DNA of 64,000 bases from positions 248,001-312,000 of the forward strand of contig WBMV01004766.1 in NCBI GenBank assembly GCA_013396655.1. Direction: 5' to 3'. Shown piece by piece: positions 1-12,300 of this stretch. The DNA is from Campylorhamphus procurvoides. Lineage: Eukaryota; Chordata; Aves; Passeriformes; Dendrocolaptidae. Numbering within the stretch: the first letter of the stretch is position 1; each line of letters starts with the position of its first letter. Below the pieces are notes generated by a model. That model saw only the letters and a program-made list of their open reading frames with translations. It searched no databases and was not told the DNA's origin. The translations under genes were made by a program, and so were the position numbers.

Positions 1-3000
1 AGGTGTGCAAGGTGAGGCAGCCAGACTCAAATCCCAAAAGGGCACATTTCTTCAATTCACTGACTGTCCTTAACAGTAGTAACCTTTCTGGAAGGAAAGT
101 GTTCCCAGCCATCTCACACCCACTTTTAGAGTCATCGCTAGTCTCATTTTCACCTTTTCAAAGGGAAAGCCAGGATGCTGTACAGCCAATGTGACACACA
201 GGTGTATGATGGAATGAAAAAACTAAAAACCTTAGTCCTTACTCTAAAAATCTTTAATAACTGTTCTGAAAAATTAATTAGCTGACCTGCAATTACATAT
301 CAAGGTGACTTATGGTAGCTATATAATTTAAGTAATTAATGTGTGACAGATTTAACAAGAGGATTACCCTTTTTGCAACACTTTTACATGCCCTCTAATT
401 TATTTTTTTTCATCTTCCCAGTGTATGACAGTGACTGTTCAGGCGAATGGCCCATCTATCCCAGCAATTTGTCTCTAATAGGCTTTTACTATTGGTCACT
501 GGGGAAAAAATATACACACACGCCAAGCAGACATTCTATTTCCCCCATCACTGCAACTGTCTCAGCCCACAAATATTTGTAGGTTGTATTTATGCATGTG
601 AAAGTTGTCAATGGATTTCCCTTTAACTGGTTTGTTTGGTTTCTCCTCAAACATTTTACTTTGTAAAGCTGACTATCCACATTGCCTGATAAGGAGTTCT
701 ACAACTTATCTTCACAATATAGTTTAATAATTTCTTTCTTACTTTGATCTTACTCCTCTATAGATTTCCACCAACTTCAACTTCCCAGATTAAGTTGGAG
801 GTAGGTGCTATGTTCTCCCGTTTAACAAAACCATTACCTACTCACAAAAGAAGAAGATTTTCTTTCTGCTTGAAAGGTTTTGATTTATGGAAATGAATGA
901 CTGCTATACAAGGAAGAAATAGCTTATTTTCAGAAATTATCTGAGCCTTTACTGACCTAGCAGTCCACGAACTCAGAAGCTGACTTCAAACTGTCCTTCT
1001 GTCTCATAGGAGGACTAATCACTGCCAGGAGATTTTCCTTCTCTGCATCATCCTACACCTTCCTCAGGGTATCCCAGGGCTTCTCTCTCCTCATGGCTGT
1101 GAAGATGCTCCTAACTTTGACTGCTGTTGGAATTTAGCAACAGGTGAAAAAAGCCAGCAGATTCTCCAGGTTTTGTGCTTGAGGACAGCAACAGACGAGC
1201 AGTTTGGAGAGATTCATCAGATGCACTGGCCAGTATGGGCTATACTCAACATCTATTCAAAATGAAGACATGAAGATGGCGGTAAATTTAAAAGAGAGGG
1301 GTTACCCATTTATTACATGTAATGGACTAAGTGTGGACAGTCTCTTTAAAGGAGCAGCATTTGCAAGCTCACAGTGTAAACTGCTGATGTTTCCCACTGC
1401 TGTCCAAAGTGGCTGAACTGGGCAACATCTGGGGGACTGGCAGCTGCATGAGCTACTTGGAGGAATGTAGTTTTGCCTCCAAGGAAATGAAATTATGTCA
1501 GGATTGTCATACAGCAGGAGCAAATGTGAAAGGCATTACAGAGAAAATTATTTCACAGGGGATTCTCCCTGGTAGAAATGGATATTTTTTCTCTTACCTG
1601 TAGAATGTCCTTCTGAAGACATGTATGCTCTGAATCTAAACCAGGGAGAGGACGGAGGTCACTGTGAATGTAAAAATCTACCATCACTCATATCAGAAGC
1701 TGGGGGTTTGATATTGGGATGGATCAAATGGTGTTGGAATTGAGCATACATCTTCTAGAACAAGGAGAGCGTCAAGAAGAGTGACAGACTTCACCAGAAC
1801 CACAGGAAAACAACAGCTGGCACTTCAGGAGGGCTGCATGACCTGTCCGAGTGAACTGTGGGGGAAGCAAATACAGAGAACACACGTTTGTGATGACAGC
1901 AAAAAAATGGGTGATAATGTGAAAAATCTGTATTTCCAAATAATGGATAAGTCACAGAATAGATAGATTCACATAGGCAATGGGAAAAAAAGGCTGACAT
2001 CTCACTTGGGTGTCAAGAAAGGAATCAAACACACAGAGTAGATATTCCAACAGAAGGGTTAGAGGACTAAGAAATAAGACTGAGTTTCTGGGGAGGCTCA
2101 TTTTCTTCCATTTAAATTTTTGCCTTAAATAATTTCAAAATCCCAGGCATGCTGGCAATTTGGAGCAGAAAGGCATTTTAATGCCAGGCTAAAAAGTTCA
2201 TGAGCATCAAGCAGACCTTGCCAGGGCTGGGTTGAGGGAATAAAGCCATATACTGAAGCAACCTTGGATTTTAACCAACATTACCTACACAAGCAGCATC
2301 CAGCCAGGATGTTAACACTTAATAAAATATGTTCTGTGAGATGTCACAGAGAAAATGAAAGCTGGAAATGCAGCAGGAACTGGAATTTAATGACTCATCT
2401 TCAGATGAGGAAAGACTGTACTAGGACATAACCCAAGCAATCCATCGATGGCTGGGGAACACAAAAGAGAAGATAAAACCCTTTAATTTTACAGGATCTA
2501 GTCCAAAAGCATTCACTTGAAGAAACCACACCATATTTTGGTCTCAGTGAAGTACTATGTTACAGCAACACACTCTCAGGGGAGCATACAAAGTACAACA
2601 AATCCACAGGACTTACATTCATCTTCAAAAGAGGAGCTACAGAAAGAAACAAAAAGCCTTTAAAAAGCAGTTCAGGCTGTATAAAAGAATAAAAACCTTA
2701 CAAGTGACAGTCAACAGAGTTGGTATATACCAGGTCTTAAGACAAGGTTGAGAAGTGGCAAAAGAAAACTACCCTGGCCTAAAAGCAAAGCAAAAAGTGT
2801 TGTTATACATGAGAAGGGATCTGTCAAAAGCTGAAGTATCCAAAGAAAAAACAAAGGGCAGTCAGATTCTGGCAGATTAAATGTGAAAATACAGTGATGG
2901 AAGCCCCCCAAGAAGAGCTGGAGTAGCAAGTGAAAGGAGAAAAAACCAAAACCAAAGCAGACAAACACACAATAATGGAGTGTTTCCTCAAATACATCAG

Positions 3001-3879
3001 AAACAGCAGCACTGACACGAAGCCCAAAACATCAAACAATGAGAGGATTTCTCATGGTAAAATCCCAGTGGAGAACTAAGAATCTCAGATTTGCTCATTC
3101 ACCCTCCCCTCCAGCAGGATGGGGGGAAAAGAATTGGAAAGGTAACAGTGACAAAACTCCTTATTGAGATAAAAGCAGTTTAATATTCAAAATAATAGAA
3201 AATAAAATAATAAATGACATTGTAATGAACAGGAAAATAACAAAAAGAGATAAAAATAAACAAAATAACCCCAAATATCTCTGTGTTATCAGCATTATTT
3301 TCAACACAAATCCAAAACACAGCCCCATACCAGCTATGATAAAGAAAATTAACTCTATCCCAGCCAAAACCAGCCCAGGACTACAAATGTAAATTTCAAG
3401 AAAGGACTAGAAACTAAAGCAATTGCAGAAAAAGGTGAAAAGATTTTTATATTCTCACTCTTACCTTTCTGAAACTGAAGTGACTTCAAAACATATACTG
3501 AATAGATTGACAAAGTGAATGGCAACAAATCTCTAGAATTGCTAGAGGTAACCAACATGAAATGCACAAAAAAATTATGGCTGTTCACCAGGAAATTCTC
3601 AGAAAACCCAGGAATGGATAAGGTGTTTTGTTATAATTACCAGTGTGTCGTTTCTTGCTTTTTACTAGACGACAAAAAAAAAAAAGTTAAAACAACACCA
3701 AAGAAAAACAAATCTGAAAAAGTTCCTTTAAGGAATAGGCCAAATTAATGAAAACTTTAGTAAGGAATAGGTCAAGAGGACCTTTGTATAAATGTGCTAC
3801 ACTTCAAAACAGCCACTGTGGCATTTGCAAATTGAAGTTCTGCCTTAAAAACCTTTTGGAGTTTCTTAAATGGGATCAA
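1..3879. other. Unique AT-rich noncoding stretch, no gene recognised
   Basis: No open frame here exceeds 85 codons and none resembles a known protein. The sequence is AT-rich, with A-rich patches near 3,180-3,280 (many AAAATAA units) and 3,672-3,720. The part from about 2,560 to 3,060 is A-rich and lysine-coding when translated. It could be a decayed upstream part of the CR1 element that starts near 3,880, but I see no motif that proves this. I see no promoter, splice-bounded exon or RNA gene that I can support. Confidence 0.6.
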
Positions 3880-4605
3880 TAAATTTGCAGATAACAAAAG
3901 GTCTGGTTGATGCAGTCTTTTTGGACTTTGGAAAGCCTTTTGAGAAAGTCACTCATCAAATGCCTTTAATGAAAAGGGGCAACCACAACTAAGACAAAAG
4001 GTCCCAGTAGGGATAAATTATTGAATAACAGACAAACCCTGTAGGTAGAAGTGCCTGGTGAGTTCTTACAATAAGTTGGTCCCAGGTGGAATTCTGCAGG
4101 ATCTGGTTTAGACAAATGTTATTTAGCTTATTTATAGAGAACAGAAAAGGGGAAAATAGTGACATGCTGAAGTTTGCTAATCATGCTACTGTGGTATTTG
4201 ACATAGCAAGGATGGGGGCAGTGATACAGAATTCTACAAGAGCTTTATAAGACCAACAGAATGGCAGGTGAAACCCAACTCAGATAAATGCAAAGTGATG
4301 TTCATGGAGGAAAACCAGACCTGGCATTATCAAAATATCCAGATTTCCTTGCAAGCAGCAGCTGACTGCTTAGCAGAACTCAGGAGACCAAGTTCAATGA
4401 AGGAAGGAGAGTGGATCTGGTAGGAAGGAGATTCTGTGTTTCAGGTACAGCTTGGAAACTTTATACTGCTCTGGTTCCCTCTCCTTGGGAAGGGTATAAC
4501 AGAACTGAGCACTGCTCAGAGAAGGACAAGAAATATGGTCACAAGCCTGAAGTGGTTGTCACCCAGGGAATTAAGATTTATAAATAATAAGCCAGGATTC
4601 TTCAA
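3880..4605 (+). mobile_element. Decayed CR1-like LINE, reverse-transcriptase region
   Basis: Translating short stretches recovers LINE reverse-transcriptase landmarks in the right order. At 3,903-3,962 one frame reads LVDAVFLDFGKPFEKVTHQM, close to the usual LDFSKAFDTVSH block of CR1-type enzymes. At 4,167-4,184 LKFANH sits where the family has LKFADD, so the catalytic aspartate pair is lost. At 4,262-4,309 WQVKPNSDKCKVMFME matches the family's WQMxFNxDKCKVMHxG block. From about 4,430 to 4,605 the DNA follows the region just downstream in CR1 (Q-R-R-T-like, then a decayed 'lgLFsLek' block). Frameshifts and stops separate the blocks and no 3' tail is visible, so this is an old, internally decayed, non-functional copy. 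The assignment to CR1 rather than another LINE clade is by motif memory, not alignment. Confidence 0.75.
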
Positions 4606-6845
4606 CAACACAAAAATTAAGTGAAAAATGAAACAAAAATGTTTATTTTAAAAGAATTTTATGACTTCTTGTAGATTATTCTTGCCTTTCTGTATCTATC
4701 CCCTTAGCACCACTGTCAAGGTTGCTGCATTGGATGAGCATTTTCTCTCTGACCTCTACAGTCCTTCTTACATAATGTGAAAACTCCCAAAGTAAGCCAG
4801 TTACTTCAAGTTGTCACCAATGACTGATATTAGCAAATGACCAGTATCTCCTGATCTGACTTTTACTCCTAAATCAAGATGAGATTGAGACAAGATTGTT
4901 GAAAAGGATATTGCAGGACAGAAATAAACAGAAACTGTGGGGTTGAATTCTCGTAGCAATAAATCTTACAGAACATGTGCCCCTGTTTTGAGAATGGAGT
5001 TATCTAGTGGCAGCATTGTAGGATTAATTGCAAGCAGGGCATTGTCAGAGCAGTGATGATTGGTATAATAACAACTTTTGTATTTGCTAGCCCTCAGCCA
5101 GCCTCTACAATGACATTTGGTAAGACCTACCTAAGGTGTTGGAACATACTGTCTGCCAAAATAAAAAAAATAAAGACAGAAACAAAGTTCTTTCTACAAG
5201 AGCAGCAGCTTGTAGCAATAACTCTGGTGTCTAAATCAGAATTGTATTACAACTCACTAATTTCAGACTGATACTGTGGCCCTTTGTTTCAAACAGTAGT
5301 AATGGGTTTGTTGTCATTAACAGAAGTAATACAAGCCCAGCTTTCCACATTCACAGATGGTTTTTCTATTGATAAATGGAAGGGGGACAAGTAACATCAT
5401 GTAATTTTTCCAGTTAGCCAGACTGCATGTTGTACCTGCAGAGCAATGACACCTCAAATGTGGTGCAAATTCACTTCAGAGGTGTCAGACCTGTCAGTGG
5501 AAGAAATACTGTGGCCTAAGATCCACAATACCAAAGTAACAAGCATGGAATAAAAGAATTTTAAAAACAAGACAATTTGATGTACCTTTGCAATTCTTCA
5601 CACAAAGTTCAGCCACAAGTTGGCTCCCACGATTTGAGGTCCATATCTGATTGCATCTCCCTCCTTGCCATCCAGTTCCACAGTCTGTGGGTTTTCATGT
5701 AATTTTAGGTTACAACAGGTTTGCTCCAGGCTTTGCAGATTTCCCACACCTTGCAGGTACCAGCAGTGCAGACAGAGCTCCTCCTCCAGGACTTTGCTGC
5801 AGTTCTGCACTGTTAGTGCAAGAAGACAACAATGAAAACTATTTCCATTTCAACTACTGTGCTGTTCAGCTTCTCCTTCCTTTCAAAATGCTTTTCTCTC
5901 CCTATTTCTCTCCCATTTTAAAGCCCTTCTTTGTATAGTTAGCAAAGCAAAGCAGTACCACGGAGCCTTTGAACAAGTTACAAAGTCCATTTATCCTTAA
6001 AACATTCTTTGCTGATGCCACTGCTGTTTTTATTAATACATTAGAGTGCTGGCTGTAGTGAGGTTACATTAATGGCTAGTCATAAAAGTGCTGTCCAGTG
6101 GGTGGAAAGAACATACCTACAGGAAGATGCAGTCAAATCATCAGTCAGCCTGACCTGTTACAAAAAGGAGCCTCTTGTACAGAGGAAACACAAGGCATGT
6201 AGAACTGCTGTTCAAGGTGAACATCATACACACAAACAGTGGCAAACATAGATTTTTCACTTGCCTGCAAAAGCCCTTGTGCCTAAGAATAAACAAATGC
6301 CAAAAAACTGGACTGTCACCTGAGCAAGAACAAGGCACAGCCTTGTGAATGATTCAGGTTCAGCTAAAGATGGCTTGAGAGATCCTGAGGGGAAAATTTA
6401 ACAGGCAGATTAGATAATTAATAACTATTCCCTGGCAGCAGACAGGTTACAAGGAATTAATTACACTTCTATCCCTTCTCTGACTATGCACTAATAGCCT
6501 GGCTCACACACTCCTTGGCAGCCTTTATTTAATGTTGCCTTAGACAAGTAAGCCTCCATCTCCTCACCTTTAGCCAGAATGAGTAGAATCCAACTCTGTA
6601 AATCATTTTGTGAACAACCCTTGGAATAAAGGGGTCACAAATCATCCTGCTGAGGTTCTTTTGTGAGCATCTTCATGTCTTTGTCCATGAATAATGAAGA
6701 ACAGCAGAGCCACGGGTGGGCTTATTGGAGGAAAATTCTTTAAATGAGCAAAAGTCACCATGTCTGGATTCTCTCAGTGCTGCTGCCCAGACATTGGATG
6801 GAGCAGGCAAGAAGACATGCTTTAAAAAGTGTGGGGAAAAAAAAA
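4606..6845. other. Unique noncoding stretch
   Basis: Nothing transposon-like or genic is recognised. Open frames on both strands are at most 95 codons, overlap each other on opposite strands, for example around 5,600-5,940, and have no recognisable domain. A-rich runs occur near 5,160-5,175. Confidence 0.55.
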
Positions 6846-7060
6846 TCATAGAATGGCTTGGGTTGGAAGAGACCTTAAACATCAACTCATTACAACCACC
6901 CTGCCATGGGCAGGAACTCCTTCCACTAGCCCAGGTTGCTCAAATCCCTGTCCAACCAGGCCTTGGACACTTCTAGGGATGGGGCAGCCACAGCTTCCCT
7001 GGGCAACCTGTGCCAGGGCCTCACCACCAAAAAGAAGTGGTGGTAAGAGCTTCTTTACCA
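6846..7060 (-). mobile_element. CR1 LINE 3' fragment
   Basis: The plus strand begins with the reverse complement of the CR1 3' end (TCATAGAATGGCTTGGGTTG). It continues through the typical blocks 'CTGCCATGGGCAGG', 'CTTCCACTAGCCCAGGTTGC', 'ACACTTCTAGGGATGGGGCA' and 'CTGGGCAACCTGTGCCAGGG'. The insertion therefore lies on the minus strand and is truncated at its 5' end, as is usual for CR1. The similarity fades after the 'CACCAC' block near 7,030-7,060. A fairly young copy by eye. Confidence 0.93.
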
Positions 7061-9347
7061 CCTTAGGAGGGGAAAATATAAAGCTCCTGGAGTATGGGGT
7101 TTCCCGGGACTTGGGCCTTCTAAAGAAGCTCACAGCAGCACAGCGTAGCAGTTTCAGAAACCCCACAGCTTTGTTGGGATTTAACCATTGAACCCTTATC
7201 CAGGTCTCAGTGAAAAGTTATCAGGGAGAACAACAAGGAGAAAAAATAAATACTGAACTGCTATGTTACAAAGCCTGGTTCTCAAATCGAGGTTGCTGGA
7301 AGGTCTCCTGTGGTCATCCTGCTCCTCCTACACTCTTCATTCATGCCACCACATTATAGGTCATACAGAAGAAAAAAAAAGGTGTCTCGAGTTTGAGGTG
7401 TTAACGGCATTTATTTTGTATTTGCATAAACAAACTTCTATTCCCACTTGTGCATCAAAAGAAGGAAGTGCTAAAAACAATCCTAAATCCTCTAAATAAT
7501 CCATCCTGTTTGGCTAGGGAACAGACCTGTCTCCAAATAACCAAAGAATGAAGGCATTGCTTTAATGTGGAAGTTACACATTGAATGAGGTATAGCCTAC
7601 AACATAGATGAAAAGACTTTCAGACAAAGGAAAAATGGGCAGAGAGAAGAATTAATCAGGAAATTCTGAATTGGTCCATGACATTTTTCAGCTATAACTG
7701 TAAATAATATACACTTTTAGTGGGAAGTTTAAAATCTCTTCCAGATGGCCTAACATCTCTGTCATTGAAAACAAGAAGGAAAATCCACCCATGGATTAAA
7801 TCTTCTTCTTAGTTCTGCTCAAATATAGGATTTATCCTTCAGTTTTTCCCTGTTAAAAATAGGAAGTGATACTAGGATGGCTAATGCTCTGCCCTTGTGC
7901 TTTTAGGGTTCAGTTATTGGATGAGGAGTAGTAAAAAGACTAGAAGTAACATTTTACATCTGCTTGATATTCATTGCAGTGATAATACTTTAACTCAGAT
8001 CTGCTCTGTGATTAGAATAAAAATAGCAAGGAATTCCAAACAGGAGACATTATCCGGCAGTATTTATGTTTGCATTTAGTCTTTATTGATGTACACAAAG
8101 CCATCAGGTGTTCCATCCTGATATGCTACTTAGGCATTTCTAACATAATAACTGGTTCTGTTGTCCCTATCTACTTCTCAGCTTGGGCAGAGTTCCAGGT
8201 ATACGGTCTTATTTTCCTTCTTAGACAGTAACAATATGCTTATATTTTAAACTAATAAATAGTACTTTATACTCATTGTTTGTGAGACTCTGGAGAGCTC
8301 AACTATTTATTACCCTAATCTTTTTGTTTGTTTGTCTTCTACTTTCTAGGAATCAACTGCTTTCAGTCACTGCACCATCAGCCAGTCACAGACACTTCTG
8401 TGTTAAGGTTAAGGAGTAACACAAATCCTAGCCTTTCATTACTTTCCTCATACTAACTTTACAGCCCATATTTGCATAAAGTAGTCTTGTTGGACTAAAT
8501 TAAGTGAGGAACTAACCTTTGGAAAACTACAACCTCAAAGTCTCATAGGAAGTCAGAAAGTAATTACATTGACATAGAGTTTTTTGAGAAAGTCATGTGG
8601 CAAAACACCCTAATTCTCTATGACCTAAAGGAGGAATTCAGATTGGTAACACTTCTCTTAGTCACTAGTTTCCTAGAAATAGCATTTTTAAAAAAAATAA
8701 ATTCAAGGAATTTTATTATTTCTTCCTTAATAATTTCAATGATGTCTTTCTCCTTGAAAGCCTCATCACTGAAATGGGAAATAATGATAAAAATCAAAGG
8801 TAATGGGTCATCTTCGAGACTATCATCAATAATTCATTAGGCTCTCTTGTGGTGGTGCTCTGGCCTCTTGTGAATAGCGTTTATTTCATCTTGTAATTAT
8901 ATTAAACCCAGCTGGGAAGTTCTCAATGTACCTCAGGACCTTCATCTTTGGTGAGTGTTAGTATTGCATATATAATGTATATTATTTGCTGTATAATTAT
9001 GCAGGTAAAACATTAATAGCCAAGATGCTATTTATTGGAATTTTATTATCCATTTCTTTTTTTATCTTTTTTTTTTAACATTACAAATTGTATGACAAGG
9101 ATTTTGGCAGCATCTACCCTGCATGAACTTCTGTCTGAATCCTAGAAATACAGACTTGGCCAAGCTGGAAGAGCAGGTCTCTTCTATGCCTGGTTGTTCT
9201 TAGATTATGGTCAGCTATATTTTTATAATTGAAACCTTACAGACTTGAAGTCAGCTCAAAACAGACTGGGAACACTAAAGACCTTTATGCATGAAGAGCC
9301 ATGCCAGTCAGACTGGTGTCCAGACTGAATTATGACTTGATTTCTAG
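7061..9347. other. Unique noncoding stretch
   Basis: AT-rich sequence without a recognised gene or repeat. A short GTTT run is present near 8,320-8,335. A patch at 9,140-9,180 faintly resembles the antisense 3' end of an old CR1 (CTAGAAATAC...GCTGGAAGAG), but too weakly to call. Confidence 0.5.
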
Positions 9348-9364
9348 ATAATAATAATAATAAA
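9348..9364. repeat. (ATA)n microsatellite, short
   Basis: About five and a half uninterrupted ATA/TAA units, followed by AAATCCCCCC. Short enough to have arisen by chance slippage. Confidence 0.8.
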
Positions 9365-12300
9365 ATCCCCCCATAAATCCAGCTTATGACAACTTTTTTA
9401 TATAATTGTTTCAATTTCTACTTCAAAAAGCTATCAGAAAGGCCACTCTGTGTTAAGGTCTATAATAATCACGGGATCTAACCAAGGTGCCTTGACCTGA
9501 TATCTTATTTGGCATTTAGTGTTAGATATTGTCAACCAAGAAGATTTTGTTGCAAGCTGTTCACTGAGTGAAAATTTAAGATCAGACAAAATTATTTCAT
9601 TGAAACCAGCCCCAAGGATTTCCCTTTGCAGTCAGAGGTAATCAAGGAAAAATAAAAAAGTTTGGCCTCAAAGAGAACAATCAACAAAACACTGCAAGGA
9701 GTTTTAATGAAAGCCTAAGGATCACTAACAAGGCACCAATCACATCAAAAAAGAATGAACAAAGTCGTCTGCCCTCAGGTCAACACAATCTTCCCCAAAC
9801 TAAATATTTTCTTTGCACTTTCCAAACAAGTATCTAATAGATGAAAACAGCAAAATCCATGGTAGGGAGGTGTTATAAAACACTTCCCTTGGAGCAGCAC
9901 CAGTGTACACTAATAGATGCATATAGCCCTGTAACCAGGACTGAAAGCAAAACTTATAACTGATCTAATATTTTGGACAAAACCAGAACTGGGTAGCCTT
10001 CAAATAGCACAGCCTTTCCCAATGACTGCCCCACAGCAAAAAGGATTTTTCCTTAGCTTATACCACAGGACAAATTTATGAAGGCAACAGCCTATGCAGT
10101 ATTTTTGAAATCCTGAAAGATAATTCATTACCGAAATCTCAGCACCATAAAAACAGCAGCACCAAGTCTAAAGACCAAGTAACATCAGGACAAGGTCCCT
10201 TCACTGTCAGATCTTTAGCAACTCACAGCCTTGCTCATTACTGCAGAAGGAGTATTTGGCTCGAAGGGAGATTGGTCATAGACCAAGTGAGACAGAGGGG
10301 ACTCAGGCATAGCAAGGAGGCACCTCAATTTCCTTTCCTACTACCAGAATATGTATTAATGCCCTAAGTCCATTAATGGTGTAACCACCACAGTGAGAAA
10401 GCTGCAGCAATGGTGCTTTCTACACAGAACATGTTAATGATGATTAAAAGATACCTCTATAATTAGCCACAATGTAAACCACCACTAAGTACAGAATGAA
10501 AAAGGAGGTTCTTTAATTTCCCCTTACATAACAGCAATTTTAAATCTGCCTGGTTTTTAGAGCACAGAGAAATTAAACCCTAAACAAACCAAATGCCACA
10601 ATCACAGAAGCTAATGATCCTAAAGAAAATACTGCCATATTATCACAGATTTCAGGAGAAAAAAAAAAAGGTCAGTGATAGAGTATTCCTTTACATTGTT
10701 TTCTCTGTCACTGAGTTTATTATTTAAAATAATTTAATGTTCTTGATTTCCAAAGGACAGAAATGTATAGTGTTGCAGATTTCCAGGGCCTGAAAATCAT
10801 AACTTTTATTCCTATTTTGATTAATGTGTGCCCTATAAAACTTACCTGGTCAAATACACTTAGGAAAACCTGTTTATCTATGGAGTATCATATATAAAAT
10901 ATGAGACGCACATGCAAAACATTATTAAAACCAAATCAGGTTTGGGGTTTTTTTGTTTAATCTTTAGATATTAATATTTCTATGCATTTCTTTTGGGCTT
11001 GTTAGGTACCTGACTAACTGTATGTGAAAGATTTTACCCTTATGCTAGGACCAATCATTTGCAATTGCACAGGCTGAACAGGCTCCTCCTAGGCCAGTAT
11101 TTCTGTGCCATTTTAGAGCACAGATAAAAAGTGGTTTTGACACAAGACTCCCAGGTAAACAACAGCAGACCAAAGAAAAACTCTCCTGACCAGCCTTTGC
11201 GAAACGAAAGCAATTGATCTGATTCACTTTCTTCAAATACCATTTGTCTTACGTCTTTTCTTCCTCCACCATCACAACTGAAATCGATAGTGCTTTAGGT
11301 TTCCTGATTATTTTGCAGAGGTAAAAAGTTCCCTGGTTTTGTTAGAAAAGTTTTAGTTTGCAAACAACCATGCTTTACAGAATGCTCTTTGTAAAGAATG
11401 AGGAGGCAGCTATAGAAATTAAGCTGTCATCTCTGCCACATTAATTGTAAGCTGCTTATCTAATTTCTTCTGTTATTAAAAAAAATCACCAAAACCAAAA
11501 CAAACAAAAAACCCCAAACAAATGAAAATAAGTTAAAAAAGTATGAACAAAAAAACCCCATGAACATCCATGATGTGTCCTCACTATTTTAGACCTATAA
11601 GCTAAGTAATAAGCTTCTTTATGTAAAAACTGATTATTTTTGATCAGATCTCATTGTGGGGTTCTCTTTACATCATTCTGTCAGTGAATGAGATACAAGA
11701 AATGCCTGAACAGTTTTCTTATTTTTTTATTGTTATTCTAACACTTAATTCAGTGAGAGAATAAACTTGACTCAGTGTAGTTAGATGAGAATTAACTTGT
11801 TCACATGTTCTGTAACACGAAGGATTTGAGGGAGTTGTTTGAACATCTCAGGGTTCCTGCCAGCACAGAAATACAGCCATGCATACAGACATCTGTGTCT
11901 GCTGGAAGTTTGTACTACAGAAAAGCAAACACACCTGGAGGCAGGGGAGAGCTAAACCACTCCAAATACTCATCGAGTTCTCCAAGGTTATGTCTTTATT
12001 CCACCTCTTAAAATGTAATTCTCCCTAGCACCACAAAATTGGTGCTCAGCTCCAATTAAGAATTAACTCTGAGGTTCTCAGCTGGATTTTGTAATATTTG
12101 TTAGTGTGGGGGTGAAAAGAGACTTAACACCTGGACTATGTAAACTTGGACTAAAAATCAAAAAATAAATCATGAAGGAGCCTGGCTTTTTCCTGGAGTC
12201 TTGGTGGATCTTTGGACAACCTGAATGTACCTTTCCTTCTGCACTCAGTAATTCTCTCAGTGGACATGATTCTTTTACTTTTGGACTCCTACTCAGGTCC

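Noticed and set aside
6829..7191. 120-codon frame and its opposite-strand partner
   Set aside because: Both run through the CR1 copy at 6,846-7,060.
9130..9185. Faint antisense CR1 3' end
   Set aside because: Only a few short words match (CTAGAAATAC, GCTGGAAGAG), and no downstream block supports it.
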